Counted from the stretch's first letter, positions 16,501 through 26,608 are shown. The stretch: 64,000 bases of DNA from CALBPI01 sp039033995 (GCA_039033995.1 JBCCBP010000003.1:98149-162148), one strand, 5' to 3'. Numbers and translations are program-made. Notes: generated from the letters alone by a model not told the origin.

Positions 16501-18828
16501 ATGAAAATGTCCAAAAGTTCAACGAAGCACGCGTCATCTTCGCTGTGGCAGCGAGCCTTGAATCGACCGCGCCTGATGTTATTCATGGCAGCGATGTCTG
16601 TCGTTGTGTTCGGCATCGGTCTTCGCGGCGTCAGCAAGGAGCCATCGGTCGACGCGTTTGTGCCGGATAACCATCCCGCTGCATTGGCCAGAGATGCGGC
16701 GCGCGATGTGTTTGGTCTGGAAGATCCAGTGGTTATCGGGCTGCAGGTCGCATCTGACCAGAGCATTTTTTCCGTTGACGCGTTGAACGCGCTGCGACGT
16801 GCCGATAGCGCGGTGCGCGATATCGACGGCGTCAAATATGCTGATGTCGTCAGTCTTGCCTCCGAGAATGCGATTGGCAGCGACGACGGTGATCTGATCG
16901 TCGAATCCATCTTGCCCGATGCCATCGCCAGCGAGAGCGATGTTGCGATTGCCGCGGCGCGCTATCAATCGATGCCGATGCTGACGGGTTTGCTCGTATC
17001 CGCGGATGCTCGGATGGCGACGATCATCGCACCTGTGGAAGATCCGGACCATGCCGGTGCAACCATTGCGGCCATCAAGACAGCTGTGATCGCTGCGACA
17101 GGAGACGTATTTACGGTGCATGTCGCCGGCGTCGCGGCAATGAACGCTCGCTTGTCGGGCATGGTCGATACCGATACGCGCATCTTTGTGCCGGCGGCAA
17201 TCGTCACCGTGCTATTGATTCTGTTTGTGGCGCTGCGAACGGGTAAGGCATTACTCGGGCCCTTATTCGTTATTGCCGGCTCGGCCGCTATCGCGATCGG
17301 CTGCATGGGCTGGATGGGCGCGCGTTACTATCTGATCACGACGGCACTACCGGTTGTCATCATGGCGATCGCGGTTGCCGATACGCTGCATATTTCGACC
17401 TTCTATATGCAGGCGCGCCGCACGCTGGATGCGCGCGCAGCGGTTCTCGAAGCGCTACAACACACATGGTTGCCTGTCACGCTTACCAGCATCACCACGA
17501 TTGCGGCGTTCATCGGTTTGTCGTTCGGCGCCGCCATGCAACCGATTAGCGAGTTTGGCCAGTTTGCCGCGGTGGGCGTCGCTGCTGCATGGTTGCTCAG
17601 TTTGACGGCGCTGCCGGCGATCCTGATCTTAGGCAACGTCAAACCCCGATCCGCTTCCGCCGCGCATTCAAGTGTGTTGACCAGGGCGTTAGCGCAGATT
17701 TCGAGCTTCGCTGTCGCACGGCCGACCGCCGCGTTGTGGGTCGTGATGGCGGTGATCGGTATATTCGGTTTTTATGCGGGCCACGCTGCCTTCGACTACG
17801 AACGACAGCGGTACTTTGTCGACGACGACGCGGTGCGCCGGGCCGACATCGCGATCAACGAGGCGCTGGGCGGTATCAACTTTCTGGACGTCGTCGTGCA
17901 GGCGCCAGCCGGCGAGGATTTGTTGACCCCGAATGCATTGGCCCAGATCGCACAGTTGCGCAACGATATGCAGCGGCTGCCGCCAGTCGCCAAAGTCAGC
18001 GGCATCGATCAGTACCTGAGTCTGATGCATAGCGTGCTTACCGGTGCGGCGGCGGGCGCCTTGCCGGAGTCAGTGCGGGCCCCGGGGCAATACCTGTTTC
18101 TGTATGAAGCGTCCGGCGCGCCCGAAGATTTCAAGCAGGAGATCAGCTACGACTACGACAAGGCACTGTTACGTGCGCAGCTATCCACCGATCGCTACTC
18201 GGCGACAAGCAACACGGTCGCTGCACTGGAGTCGATGGTGGTCTCATGGTCGAACGACAGTGGTTTGCGGGCGGAGGTGAGCGGTCGCGTTGCTGTGAAC
18301 AATGGCTGGATGGATCAGCTAGCAAACAATCACTTTATCGGGTTGGGACTCGCGAGCGCTTTGGTATTGTTCACGGCGCTGATTGTCTTTCGTTCATTCG
18401 TGTTTGCCGCACTGGCGATGATGCCGCTCGTCGTCGGTGTGCTTGCCGTGTACGCGACCATGGGTCTACTCGGCGTGGATATCGCACCCGCGACGTCGAT
18501 GACCACGGCAATCGCCACTGGCCTGGGTGTCGATTTCGGGATTCATCTTATCTCTCATTTGCGTCGTCGGCTGGCTGCTGGTGATGACATCGCCACCGCC
18601 ATGCAGGGTGACTATCAGGTGGTCGCCCGTGCTTGTTTCTATTCGGCGGTAGCGCTCGGTGTCGCATTGGCCGTGATCTGTATCAGCTCTGCGCCGCCAC
18701 TGCGGTGGTTCGGCATGCTGGTCTCTGTCGGTGCTATCGGCTCATTGTTTGGTGCGCTGGTGATTGTGCCGGGATTGCTCGCGACGGCGTCGCGGGTCGC
18801 AAGCTGGCGGTTGCACCAACATGCGTAA
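16501..18828 (+). CDS. RND/MMPL superfamily transporter
   Basis: About 775 residues in two similar halves, each with a hydrophobic helix, a large periplasmic loop and a cluster of five or six membrane segments. The conserved DFG in GLGVDFGIHLISHLRR and the VADTLHISTFYM stretch are features of the predicted-exporter (MMPL) branch of RND proteins. These use proton motive force to move hydrophobic compounds or lipids to the outer membrane. It overlaps by 8 bases a LolA-like gene and is followed by an outer-membrane barrel gene, so the three act together. The cargo is unknown. Confidence 0.9.
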   Translation: MKMSKSSTKHASSSLWQRALNRPRLMLFMAAMSVVVFGIGLRGVSKEPSVDAFVPDNHPAALARDAARDVFGLEDPVVIGLQVASDQSIFSVDALNALRRADSAVRDIDGVKYADVVSLASENAIGSDDGDLIVESILPDAIASESDVAIAAARYQSMPMLTGLLVSADARMATIIAPVEDPDHAGATIAAIKTAVIAATGDVFTVHVAGVAAMNARLSGMVDTDTRIFVPAAIVTVLLILFVALRTGKALLGPLFVIAGSAAIAIGCMGWMGARYYLITTALPVVIMAIAVADTLHISTFYMQARRTLDARAAVLEALQHTWLPVTLTSITTIAAFIGLSFGAAMQPISEFGQFAAVGVAAAWLLSLTALPAILILGNVKPRSASAAHSSVLTRALAQISSFAVARPTAALWVVMAVIGIFGFYAGHAAFDYERQRYFVDDDAVRRADIAINEALGGINFLDVVVQAPAGEDLLTPNALAQIAQLRNDMQRLPPVAKVSGIDQYLSLMHSVLTGAAAGALPESVRAPGQYLFLYEASGAPEDFKQEISYDYDKALLRAQLSTDRYSATSNTVAALESMVVSWSNDSGLRAEVSGRVAVNNGWMDQLANNHFIGLGLASALVLFTALIVFRSFVFAALAMMPLVVGVLAVYATMGLLGVDIAPATSMTTAIATGLGVDFGIHLISHLRRRLAAGDDIATAMQGDYQVVARACFYSAVALGVALAVICISSAPPLRWFGMLVSVGAIGSLFGALVIVPGLLATASRVASWRLHQHA

Positions 18829-19624
18829 GTTCATCATCGCAATGTTCGTGCTGGCGTCACCGATGTCGTTGGCAGAAATGGCCCCGGTGTATGACGCGCT
18901 GGCACTGGCGCGGCTCGTCGCCGAGCGGCCCGCCAACGAGGGCAGGGTCGGTACGATGCACTTTGCATTAAAAAACAAAGCGGGTCGGATGCGGCATCGC
19001 GAAGCCCTGATGATCCATTCGGAACAGGCCGATACAACGCGTATCGCGATTTATTTCACTGCACCCGGGCGCATCGAAGACACCGCGTTCCTGAGCTACG
19101 ACCATGTGCAGTCGACCGATGAAAACTGGCTGTTTCTGCCGGCCACCGAGCGCGTCAGACGGTTGCCGACCTCCGATAGGGGTGATTACTTTCTCGGTAC
19201 GGATCTGACCTACGGCGATATCAAAGACAACTTCAAATTCAGCCTCGACGACTGGGAGTTCTCTGTGGGCGGCAGCGCGCAAGTGAACGGTCGCGAGCTG
19301 CCTGTACTAACCGGTAAAGCGAGGTCATCTGCGATCGCCGAGGAGCTCGGCTATGCGGCGTTCACGGCAGTGGTGGATATCGAGACGGGATTTCCGTTGC
19401 AGATCGACTACCGCGATACACGCGGTAAGCCCTTGAAGCATGTCGAAGTGCGTGAGTTGGATCTGATTGGCGGGGCCTGGACGGCGCTCGACTTTGTGGT
19501 CAGCAATGCACAGAGCGGTCACGAGACGCATGTGCAGTTTTCCGATATGCGCCATGTGCCGGATCTCGACATGGAAGTACTCGAGCCCACGTCCCTGGAA
19601 TACGGTGTACCGGATGTCGAATAA
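18821..19624 (+). CDS. Outer-membrane lipoprotein-sorting (LolA-like) protein
   Basis: About 267 residues. The ATG at 18821 starts a signal peptide (MRKFIIAMFVLASPMSLAEM) and overlaps the transporter gene by 8 bases. The mature part (ENWLFLPATERVRRLPTSDRGDYFLGTDLTYGDI) matches the LolA/LolB-fold family often encoded with RND/MMPL exporters; this fold carries acyl chains or lipid-like cargo through the periplasm. It likely bridges the RND transporter and the barrel protein encoded next. Its C-terminus overlaps the following start by 11 bases, showing tight coupling. Confidence 0.87.
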   Translation: MRKFIIAMFVLASPMSLAEMAPVYDALALARLVAERPANEGRVGTMHFALKNKAGRMRHREALMIHSEQADTTRIAIYFTAPGRIEDTAFLSYDHVQSTDENWLFLPATERVRRLPTSDRGDYFLGTDLTYGDIKDNFKFSLDDWEFSVGGSAQVNGRELPVLTGKARSSAIAEELGYAAFTAVVDIETGFPLQIDYRDTRGKPLKHVEVRELDLIGGAWTALDFVVSNAQSGHETHVQFSDMRHVPDLDMEVLEPTSLEYGVPDVE

Positions 19625-20903
19625 CACTGTGCGCTTCGCCGCACTCATCGCATGGATGAGCGTGCTGCCGATGTTCGCCCATGCGGGTGACGACTGGCGG
19701 GTCCGGTCGACGTCGTTAGCCGCAGATTATTGGTTCGGGGTCGAAACAGACGATACCTCGTTGGCCCTTAATCGGTTCACCGTGCTGGCGGATACCCGTA
19801 TCGATATGCCGGGTCGTTGGCAGTTCGATGGTGCGCTGCGATTGGAATACGCCGATGCCAGCACCGGGCTCGGCAGTCGAGATACCTATTCAAGTCTGTC
19901 GCGCCCGGCAGTGAGTGGCGATGCGCGAGTGGAAATCGACCGGGCGGTCGTTACCTGGCGTCGGCGCGGGACTGTGCTGACGCTCGGCAAACAGGCGATC
20001 GCGTGGGGCGTGCTCGATGGCATACAAGTGACGGATCGGTATGCGGCGACTCGGCGTCGTGATGCGGTGTTGTCACCGCAGAGACCGGAACGCCTGACGC
20101 GCTGGGGCGCGCGCCTGAAGTTTCGCGGTGGTGACTGGCGTTGGGATCTCGCCGTGACGCCGGACGATACCGCCGGTCAATTTGCGAATCCGGGCGACAC
20201 GTTTTTCCCGCAGGCGCCGCGGCTACGAGGCGGTATTCCGCCCGGTGCTGCGTTGCCGCCGCTAACCGTACGTCGCAGTGGCGAGGCGACGTGGGGTGTG
20301 CGCACCGAACGTACCCTCGGCAATGGTGATCTTGGGTTCGTGGCAATCCATGGTCCGGATACCGAGCCGGTGTTTGAGCTGGATGGTGCGAATGTGGCAG
20401 TGACCTATCGCGAGCGCACATTGATCGGCGCAACCTGGCAACACACTTCGGGCGAGCGGGTTTGGCGAATGGAGGCCGCGTATATCGACGCGCAACCTGT
20501 CAACGCGGTGCAGGCCGGTGTGCCGGTGGTGGTCGAGACGGGACGCTGGCTGGCAGGTGCGGGACTGGACTGGCGAACGGCCAACGGCGTTTTTATCAAT
20601 GCACAGGTTGGCGCTGACTATCTGACGGATGCGTCGGATATTCTTGTGCGCCGCGAGCTCGACGTCCTGACGACGCTGCGGGCGCACAAGGATTTCGCGA
20701 ACGACACGCTGCGCATCAGCACCGAATGGCTGCAGTCGTTGACGGATGGCGACATGATCGTGCGGCCTTCCTTAGCCTGGCAGGCAACCGATCGCGTCAG
20801 CGTCAGCGCCGGCTATGACTGGATTGACGGCGATCCGAACGGCTTGCTCGGTCAGTTCGAAGCGGCTTCTCGTGTATGGCTGCGCTTTACGCTCGACTTC
20901 TGA
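19614..20903 (+). CDS. Outer-membrane beta-barrel protein (DUF1302-like)
   Basis: About 429 residues. The ATG at 19614 begins a signal peptide (MSNNTVRFAALIAWMSVLPMFAHAG). The mature protein is rich in alternating polar and aromatic residues, and ends in RVWLRFTLDF with a terminal Phe, typical of a barrel inserted by the BAM complex. The segment VLTLGKQAIAWGVLDGIQVTDRYA resembles porin-like proteins that follow RND plus LolA-like genes. It is predicted to be the outer-membrane partner of the three-gene export module. The barrel call is strong, the family name moderate. Confidence 0.82.
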   Translation: MSNNTVRFAALIAWMSVLPMFAHAGDDWRVRSTSLAADYWFGVETDDTSLALNRFTVLADTRIDMPGRWQFDGALRLEYADASTGLGSRDTYSSLSRPAVSGDARVEIDRAVVTWRRRGTVLTLGKQAIAWGVLDGIQVTDRYAATRRRDAVLSPQRPERLTRWGARLKFRGGDWRWDLAVTPDDTAGQFANPGDTFFPQAPRLRGGIPPGAALPPLTVRRSGEATWGVRTERTLGNGDLGFVAIHGPDTEPVFELDGANVAVTYRERTLIGATWQHTSGERVWRMEAAYIDAQPVNAVQAGVPVVVETGRWLAGAGLDWRTANGVFINAQVGADYLTDASDILVRRELDVLTTLRAHKDFANDTLRISTEWLQSLTDGDMIVRPSLAWQATDRVSVSAGYDWIDGDPNGLLGQFEAASRVWLRFTLDF

Positions 20904-21001
20904 ACCTTCCCCAAACGCGATAGCATAAAGGGACGAGCATCGGGGCACTCGATCAACGGTTGCAGTGTGCTCGTTTCTAATTGGGTGCACGGGGACAGCC
21001 A

Positions 21002-21319
21002 GTGAGCGAAGCGAACCAACAACCGTCGGCAAAGTTGATCGACGGCGCCGAATGGGCCGATCACGACGGATACCTCTTGGGTGATGAGGCTGGACTTAGA
21101 AATCTCATCGTCGCTTGCGAGGGCGCTTTGCAACGTGGGGAGCATGCCGCCGATCTCGGTCATTACATCGGGGTCAAGAAACTCGATCGCGAATGGTTCG
21201 ATCAACCGAAACGTTCTGGCTCCTCCGTCATGCAAAATGTCATGCTCGGAATGATTGTTTTGACGATTCTTGGCTTTGCTATGGTCGGACTGTATTCAAC
21301 CGTTGCGGGATCGATGTAG
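21002..21319 (+). CDS. Small membrane-anchored protein of unknown function
   Basis: About 105 residues starting at a GTG with GGGGA upstream; an in-frame TTG 21 bases earlier is less likely. The soluble N-terminal 75 residues contain RNLIVACEGALQRGEHAADLGHYIGVKKLDREWF. A single C-terminal hydrophobic helix follows (MQNVMLGMIVLTILGFAMVGLYSTV), which would place the soluble part in the cytoplasm in a tail-anchored layout. I do not recognise the family. It lies about 100 bases after the barrel gene and could be a fourth member of that operon. Confidence 0.6.
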   Translation: MSEANQQPSAKLIDGAEWADHDGYLLGDEAGLRNLIVACEGALQRGEHAADLGHYIGVKKLDREWFDQPKRSGSSVMQNVMLGMIVLTILGFAMVGLYSTVAGSM

Positions 21320-21484
21320 AATCAGAAAGGGTTTTGTGTACGGTTACACTGAATGATTGGTCATGACTGAATGAGTTTGTGTGGGTCGCTGCGATAACGA
21401 CTTGACGTTTTCGGCGTGCGAGATGCATCTCTTGTGGGCTGTCCGTAGAGGATTTGCGTTATCATTGCCACGTAGTGGATTCGA

Positions 21485-24400
21485 GTGATACCAAGGACGA
21501 TGAGAGACTTTGCATTACGGCACCGGCTTAGTTTTTCCGCTGTGTTGCGCGCGCTGCTATGCGGGTTGTTGGCGTGGCCATGTTTTGCATTAGCATCAGA
21601 GGTCCGAATCGAAAGTGAGGCTGGCGCACTTGTTGGTAATGGCCAGACTTTCGTTTTCGACGATACCGTGGATAGCATCACACTGTCTGAGCCGAGCGCC
21701 GGACTGGGTGGTGTTCGATTTGATCTTGAGGACGCAGAGGGCAATCGTTTCTCTCTTGATTTCGCAGCGCCAGACGGCATGCAGCTTGAGCAGCGATTGT
21801 ACAGCGGGGCGACTCGCTACCCATTCGCCGAGGCGGGTGTGCCGCAGTTTGCCATTGGTGGGAATGGTGCCGGTTGCAACGTCCTCTCCGGCGAGTTTGA
21901 AGTCTTTGAGGTTGTCTACGATGCAAGCGAACTGCCTCAATCACTGGCGCTTGATGCTGTGTTCTTTTGTGAGAATCTACCCGAGCGCGTTTTCGTCCAG
22001 GTCAGGTTTAACTCGGATGTCGACTTCGACCTCGGCGTCACGGTAGACCTTGGTGACGATCAGACTTTCGCTGCAGGTCAAAACGTCGCTATTTCGCCCG
22101 TATCGGTTGCTTCAACGAACGCTGGCCCGTTCGGCTTCGAGTGGCGCCAACTGACTGGTATCCCAGTGGACATTGGGGACGCTAGCTCCGAGACATTGCT
22201 TTTCACACCACCGGTGACCGATGCGGCATGGGAGTTGTTTACGTTTGAATTGACGGTAACGGACTCTGTGGGAGAAGTTGGACGGGACGAAATCATCGTA
22301 ACTGTCGGTACAGGGCTTGTCAGCGCCAGCGAATTTCGTGTCCGTTCGCCGGTGACGAGTTTTGTCGGTAACGGCAATCGCGACGGCACGATCGATGTGT
22401 CAGCAATCACAATTGATCAACGCAATGCTGGCGTGCAAATGCAGATCCCCACAGACAACGGCCTTTTGCGTCTATCCCTCGCGCCGCCACGTGGTGAGGT
22501 GTTGCGCGTCGGTCAGTACGGGTTCGCAACTCGATACCCGTTTCAGTCTTCAGCAGTCGCTGGACTAGACTTTAGTGTCGGCGGGAGTTGTAATCGAGGA
22601 GTCGGATACTTTGACTTGCTCGACATCGGCCGCGGTCTGAACAATGCGATTGAGCGGCTCGCGGTCGATTTGTTCTACCGATGTTTTGAAGGTGGTCCAG
22701 ACAATTTTGTCTCTGCGAGGATTCGTATCGATTCACAAGTGCCAATCACCTACTTGGCACCTCGTTCAAATCCCGGTGAAGATCAAATTAGGTTTAGTGG
22801 TCAGACCGTTGAGCTAAACGCGTTTGCATCGATCTCGGAGTCCGCTGAGCTCTCCCAAGTGATCTGGGATCAAGTGTCCGGACCAGACGTCGATCTTTCG
22901 GACGTAAACGCCACGTCGACTTCGTTTGTTGCGCCCGATGTTTCCGCCAACTCGCCGCCTGTCGTGCTTGCGCTGACCTTAGTCGATGTAGCCGGTCGGC
23001 GTGATACGGAGGAGGTCTCCATTCAAGTACTGGGGCCGGACGATCCGAAGAGCTTTATTACACTGGGGCTAGAGAATCCGCCCGGTGTGGACTTCTTGCT
23101 CGGGTTTTCTGACGAGCCAACTGTTTTCGATACAAATAGAGGGGATATTCTTCCGTCGATAACCACTGACCGAATGAACTTCAATTTTGATGGCGCTGGG
23201 AGCTGGAATTTCGGCTTTGGTTCAGTGGGACAGTTGCCTTCGGTTCTAGAACCCGGTGTGTACCTGAACGCCAGAGGTTCCGGAGACGGCTTACCGCTTA
23301 TTTCGGTCGGTGGCGATGGTCGCGGTTGCAACGCGGGATTCGGGAGTTTTGTTGTACATGAATTTGTTGTTGATACCGATGGTCAACTGATATCAGCGGC
23401 GATTGACTTTGAGTTTAGTTGCGATTTTGCAGCCGATCTCGTCGGCCAACTTCGATTCAACAGCACAGTTGGTTTGGAGCCAGACGCAAATCTCATCTCT
23501 GCGGGACTTGACTCGAATTTGGTGATTGGCGATCGCATTGAACTTGATGGCAGTGGCTCTTACGTTGGTGTGGGCGGTAGTACATTCGAATGGCGGCAAA
23601 TATCCGGGCCACCGATTACTATCAGTAGCCCCGATGAATTGGTTGCCTCCATCCGCGCTCCCTCAACACCCGGTAGTGCCGTTTTCGAGCTCACGATCAC
23701 AGACTCGGCTGGCAACACACAATCCGATACGGTAACTGTCTCTTGGGATACGACACCAGCGGCACTGGCACAGGTCTACGTTGACAGTCCGCCCGGCGAA
23801 CCATTGGGCTTCGGCGAGAAGACACTAGTCTCATCGCCTGTGGTCAACTCTGTTCGAGTGGTCGACGATAGGGTGACGATTGATGTCACTGATCAACGTG
23901 CTACGCGCACACTGATTGAGTTGGCAGACGGTTTGCCACTTACTCCTGGCATCTATCGCGGCGCTTTCGGCGCGCAGTTACAGACACTTGGTCGCGTGCC
24001 TACCCGGGACTTGTTTGATTTTCAGTTTGCACTACGAAAGTGTAATGCTTCCGACGCATGGTTCGAAATTCTGGAGGTTGATTTCGATTCCTCGGCGGAT
24101 CCCCGGCCAGTTCTGAACACGCTTGCCATTGACTTCTGGCAACAATGCGCCGGCGCTTTGCCATTAACCGGCTCGATTCGGATTGGCAGCAATTTGCCGC
24201 TGCGCCCGGCGATACCGAAAGCACATGCCGGAGATGATCTCGTTGTACGTGCAGGTAACAGTATCGCGCTGGATGGCTCTCGTTCGTTTAGCCTCTCTGA
24301 ACCAATTTCGAGCTATCAATGGACACAGATTTCGGGTCCGGCCCTGACGATTTCATCGCCGCAGAGTGTATCTGCGGAAGTAAGTGTGCCCAGTGATGCG

Positions 24401-25816
24401 GCGCTCGGTGAACGGGAATTCGAAATCACCGTTACGACGCAGGCGGGTGCGTCAGCGACAGACCGAGTGACGCTGAGTGTCGTAAGACAAGATGAGCCTC
24501 TGACTGCCGTTTTTGCTGAGGTGCGAAGCGCCAACGGCAATGTCCTCGCTTCACTGATTGAAGCTGGCGTGAACCGAGGCGGAGTGACCAACAGGTTCAT
24601 TCTGGATACCGAGACTCGTCGTACGGTGACTGGCTCAGACGGTAGTGGGGATGTATCTATTAACTTCCTAGCGAATGATCTATCACCCCCATATCGAACC
24701 GGGTTTTTCTTACTTGAAGACGATGAGCCGTCTGACGTACCTGTTGTCTTAGTGGGTGCCACCAGATTCCAGTGTGACTTCCAACTTACCGAAGGGTGGC
24801 TAAATATCTCTAACGTTAGTCTGGACGCTAACGGTCTACCAGATCGGGCAGATCTGGAACTCAAAGAAATATGTCCCGACGGCAGTGTTGTGCGCGTTAG
24901 CGCAAGAATTAACTCGCCCGAGAATATCGAAACCCAAGCCGCTGCACTCATTGGTAATCCACCGACATCAGCTACCGAAGGAGAATATGTAGATTTAGGC
25001 TCAGTGACTGCAATATTCCCAGGGGAACTATCGCTGGACAAGCAATGGGTCCAGCTCAGTGGCCCGAACGTCAACCTAAGTCGCGGCAGAGCAGGGGAGT
25101 TTTACCGTTTCGTAGCGCCGGCTACAACTGCAGATGACGTGCTTCGTTTTAGCTACAGAGCGACTTCTACCAACGGTACGCAGCTAGAGCGAACTGTCGA
25201 AATCAACTTGCGAGACAACGGGGTGCGGGGTTTCCCTGATACCCTTTTGACGGCAACAACGCCTGGCGGCGGCCTGGCGAGCAGTGCTAATGCCTTTGGC
25301 ATCGAGGCCCCTGGTCTAGTGCTATTACGATCTCGCAGCATCGAACAATCCGCTTTTGTCGGTCAGCCCACTGCTGCTCCATTCGGTGCAATTGATATCG
25401 AGACCGAAACGGATGTTGGCGGTACGGCCACGATCACCCTATTCTTCGACGCACCGCAAGATGCTGAAGCAGAGTGGTGGTCTCAATCGCAAGGCGACGA
25501 GTGGGAAGAACCTCAATTTGACTATGCTTTTTCTTCAGATCGTCGTTCATTAACGATGGCGATAGTTGATGGTGGTCCTGGCGATTTGGATTTCCGAGCG
25601 GATGGTGTGGTGACAACGAGTGGAGGCGTTGTAACGTTTTCCTCAGCAACTCCACCACCACCACCGCCACCGACCACACCGCCGCAGACGCCCCCATCTG
25701 GCGGCGGCGGCGGCGGCGGAGGATCGGCTGATATCGTTTCAATCGGGTGGTTGCTCTTGCTGCTAGTGCTCTGGCGAAACGGCATCGCCGGGCGAGTCAG
25801 CATCCGTGACGACTAA
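21485..25816 (+). CDS. Giant surface protein with five Cys-pair/PKD-like repeats and GlyGly-CTERM-like tail
   Basis: About 1443 residues with a signal peptide (LRALLCGLLAWPCFALAS). It contains five repeats of roughly 240 residues. Each has a beta-rich domain with a Cys pair 31-35 residues apart (near 130/161, 368/399, 613/645, 852/887 and 1096/1129), introduced by G-x-CN in most copies, then a PKD-like Ig domain (YQWTQISGP, FELTITDSAG). The C-terminus has a Pro-rich linker, a Gly8 run, SADIVSIGWLLLLLVLWR and a charged tail. That layout fits a GlyGly-CTERM signal cut by rhombosortase, or a related type. The start is GTG 21485 or ATG 21500. A role in adhesion or matrix is inferred. Confidence 0.8.
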   Translation: MIPRTMRDFALRHRLSFSAVLRALLCGLLAWPCFALASEVRIESEAGALVGNGQTFVFDDTVDSITLSEPSAGLGGVRFDLEDAEGNRFSLDFAAPDGMQLEQRLYSGATRYPFAEAGVPQFAIGGNGAGCNVLSGEFEVFEVVYDASELPQSLALDAVFFCENLPERVFVQVRFNSDVDFDLGVTVDLGDDQTFAAGQNVAISPVSVASTNAGPFGFEWRQLTGIPVDIGDASSETLLFTPPVTDAAWELFTFELTVTDSVGEVGRDEIIVTVGTGLVSASEFRVRSPVTSFVGNGNRDGTIDVSAITIDQRNAGVQMQIPTDNGLLRLSLAPPRGEVLRVGQYGFATRYPFQSSAVAGLDFSVGGSCNRGVGYFDLLDIGRGLNNAIERLAVDLFYRCFEGGPDNFVSARIRIDSQVPITYLAPRSNPGEDQIRFSGQTVELNAFASISESAELSQVIWDQVSGPDVDLSDVNATSTSFVAPDVSANSPPVVLALTLVDVAGRRDTEEVSIQVLGPDDPKSFITLGLENPPGVDFLLGFSDEPTVFDTNRGDILPSITTDRMNFNFDGAGSWNFGFGSVGQLPSVLEPGVYLNARGSGDGLPLISVGGDGRGCNAGFGSFVVHEFVVDTDGQLISAAIDFEFSCDFAADLVGQLRFNSTVGLEPDANLISAGLDSNLVIGDRIELDGSGSYVGVGGSTFEWRQISGPPITISSPDELVASIRAPSTPGSAVFELTITDSAGNTQSDTVTVSWDTTPAALAQVYVDSPPGEPLGFGEKTLVSSPVVNSVRVVDDRVTIDVTDQRATRTLIELADGLPLTPGIYRGAFGAQLQTLGRVPTRDLFDFQFALRKCNASDAWFEILEVDFDSSADPRPVLNTLAIDFWQQCAGALPLTGSIRIGSNLPLRPAIPKAHAGDDLVVRAGNSIALDGSRSFSLSEPISSYQWTQISGPALTISSPQSVSAEVSVPSDAALGEREFEITVTTQAGASATDRVTLSVVRQDEPLTAVFAEVRSANGNVLASLIEAGVNRGGVTNRFILDTETRRTVTGSDGSGDVSINFLANDLSPPYRTGFFLLEDDEPSDVPVVLVGATRFQCDFQLTEGWLNISNVSLDANGLPDRADLELKEICPDGSVVRVSARINSPENIETQAAALIGNPPTSATEGEYVDLGSVTAIFPGELSLDKQWVQLSGPNVNLSRGRAGEFYRFVAPATTADDVLRFSYRATSTNGTQLERTVEINLRDNGVRGFPDTLLTATTPGGGLASSANAFGIEAPGLVLLRSRSIEQSAFVGQPTAAPFGAIDIETETDVGGTATITLFFDAPQDAEAEWWSQSQGDEWEEPQFDYAFSSDRRSLTMAIVDGGPGDLDFRADGVVTTSGGVVTFSSATPPPPPPPTTPPQTPPSGGGGGGGGSADIVSIGWLLLLLVLWRNGIAGRVSIRDD

Positions 25817-25888
25817 GGCTTATCGCTAAAGTGATTGTCTGGTTGTAATTGGATGGCGAGTCGGCCGTTTCGCTTTGGCTTACTTCGA

Positions 25889-26608
25889 TTAGATGGCGCG
25901 CAACGCATCGATCGTGTTGCCGAGCAGCAAGACGAAAAACACAGCTGACAACAGTCCTGCGATATTGCACAAAAATGCAATCGGGTAATTCCAGATCCTA
26001 CTCTTGTCGAGAAATTGGGCAATCGCCCACGGTGCGTACACGAAAGTGCCGATTGCGCCCAGCTGGAAAATCGGCAGGCCTGTCGTCACCTGAACAATAC
26101 CGATCACGGTCATGAACAACATGATCATGCCAATCACATAACAAAGCATCACCAGAATCTCGAAAATCGTGTGGCCGTAGCGAGAGAAGCACAGCCGCAC
26201 CCAGACGGCGGTAAACAACGCCAATCCGGTGTTCGCATAGCCGTAGTTGTTAGAGATCCACGTGAACATCGCGAGTGTTGTCGTCGGTTCCGAGTCGCCA
26301 TAAACGATATAGCCGTCTTCGAAGCCAAACAGCTGTTGGCCGAATGTGTAGATGAAACTACAGACGATGACGAAAATAATCGGCTTGACGAGTCGCGTGC
26401 GATCGTTCAGCACGAAGCCACGCGTAGCGACACCGGGTCGCAGGATCATTTCTCGAATGGTGTAGAAAAACCCGCGTTCCAAGTTGAAGATGCTGGCAAG
26501 TTCCGAAGCGAGGTAGGTGCCCGTCAATCGCGGCTGCTCTGCGGGATGACCGCATTTCGCGCAGAAGTCCCCCGTCAGTGTTGCTTCGCATCTATAGCAT
26601 TTGGCCAT
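25889..26608 (-). CDS. DUF3667-like zinc-ribbon membrane protein
   Basis: About 239 residues. An N-terminal zinc ribbon, CYRC-x9-CAKC (KCYRCEATLTGDFCAKCGHP), precedes a conserved LNLERGFFYTIREMILRPGVA-like block (here SIFNLERGFFYTIREMILRPG) and four or five membrane segments. That block and the ribbon match the DUF3667 family of inner-membrane proteins, whose function is unknown. It converges on the giant surface-protein gene with about 70 bases between them. A role in membrane stress or lipid biology would be guesswork. Confidence 0.82.
   Translation of the reverse strand: MAKCYRCEATLTGDFCAKCGHPAEQPRLTGTYLASELASIFNLERGFFYTIREMILRPGVATRGFVLNDRTRLVKPIIFVIVCSFIYTFGQQLFGFEDGYIVYGDSEPTTTLAMFTWISNNYGYANTGLALFTAVWVRLCFSRYGHTIFEILVMLCYVIGMIMLFMTVIGIVQVTTGLPIFQLGAIGTFVYAPWAIAQFLDKSRIWNYPIAFLCNIAGLLSAVFFVLLLGNTIDALRAI

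Noticed and set aside
21420..21431. GAGATGCATCTC palindrome before the giant surface-protein gene
   Set aside because: A single 12-base palindrome without a matching regulator or second copy is weak evidence of an operator.
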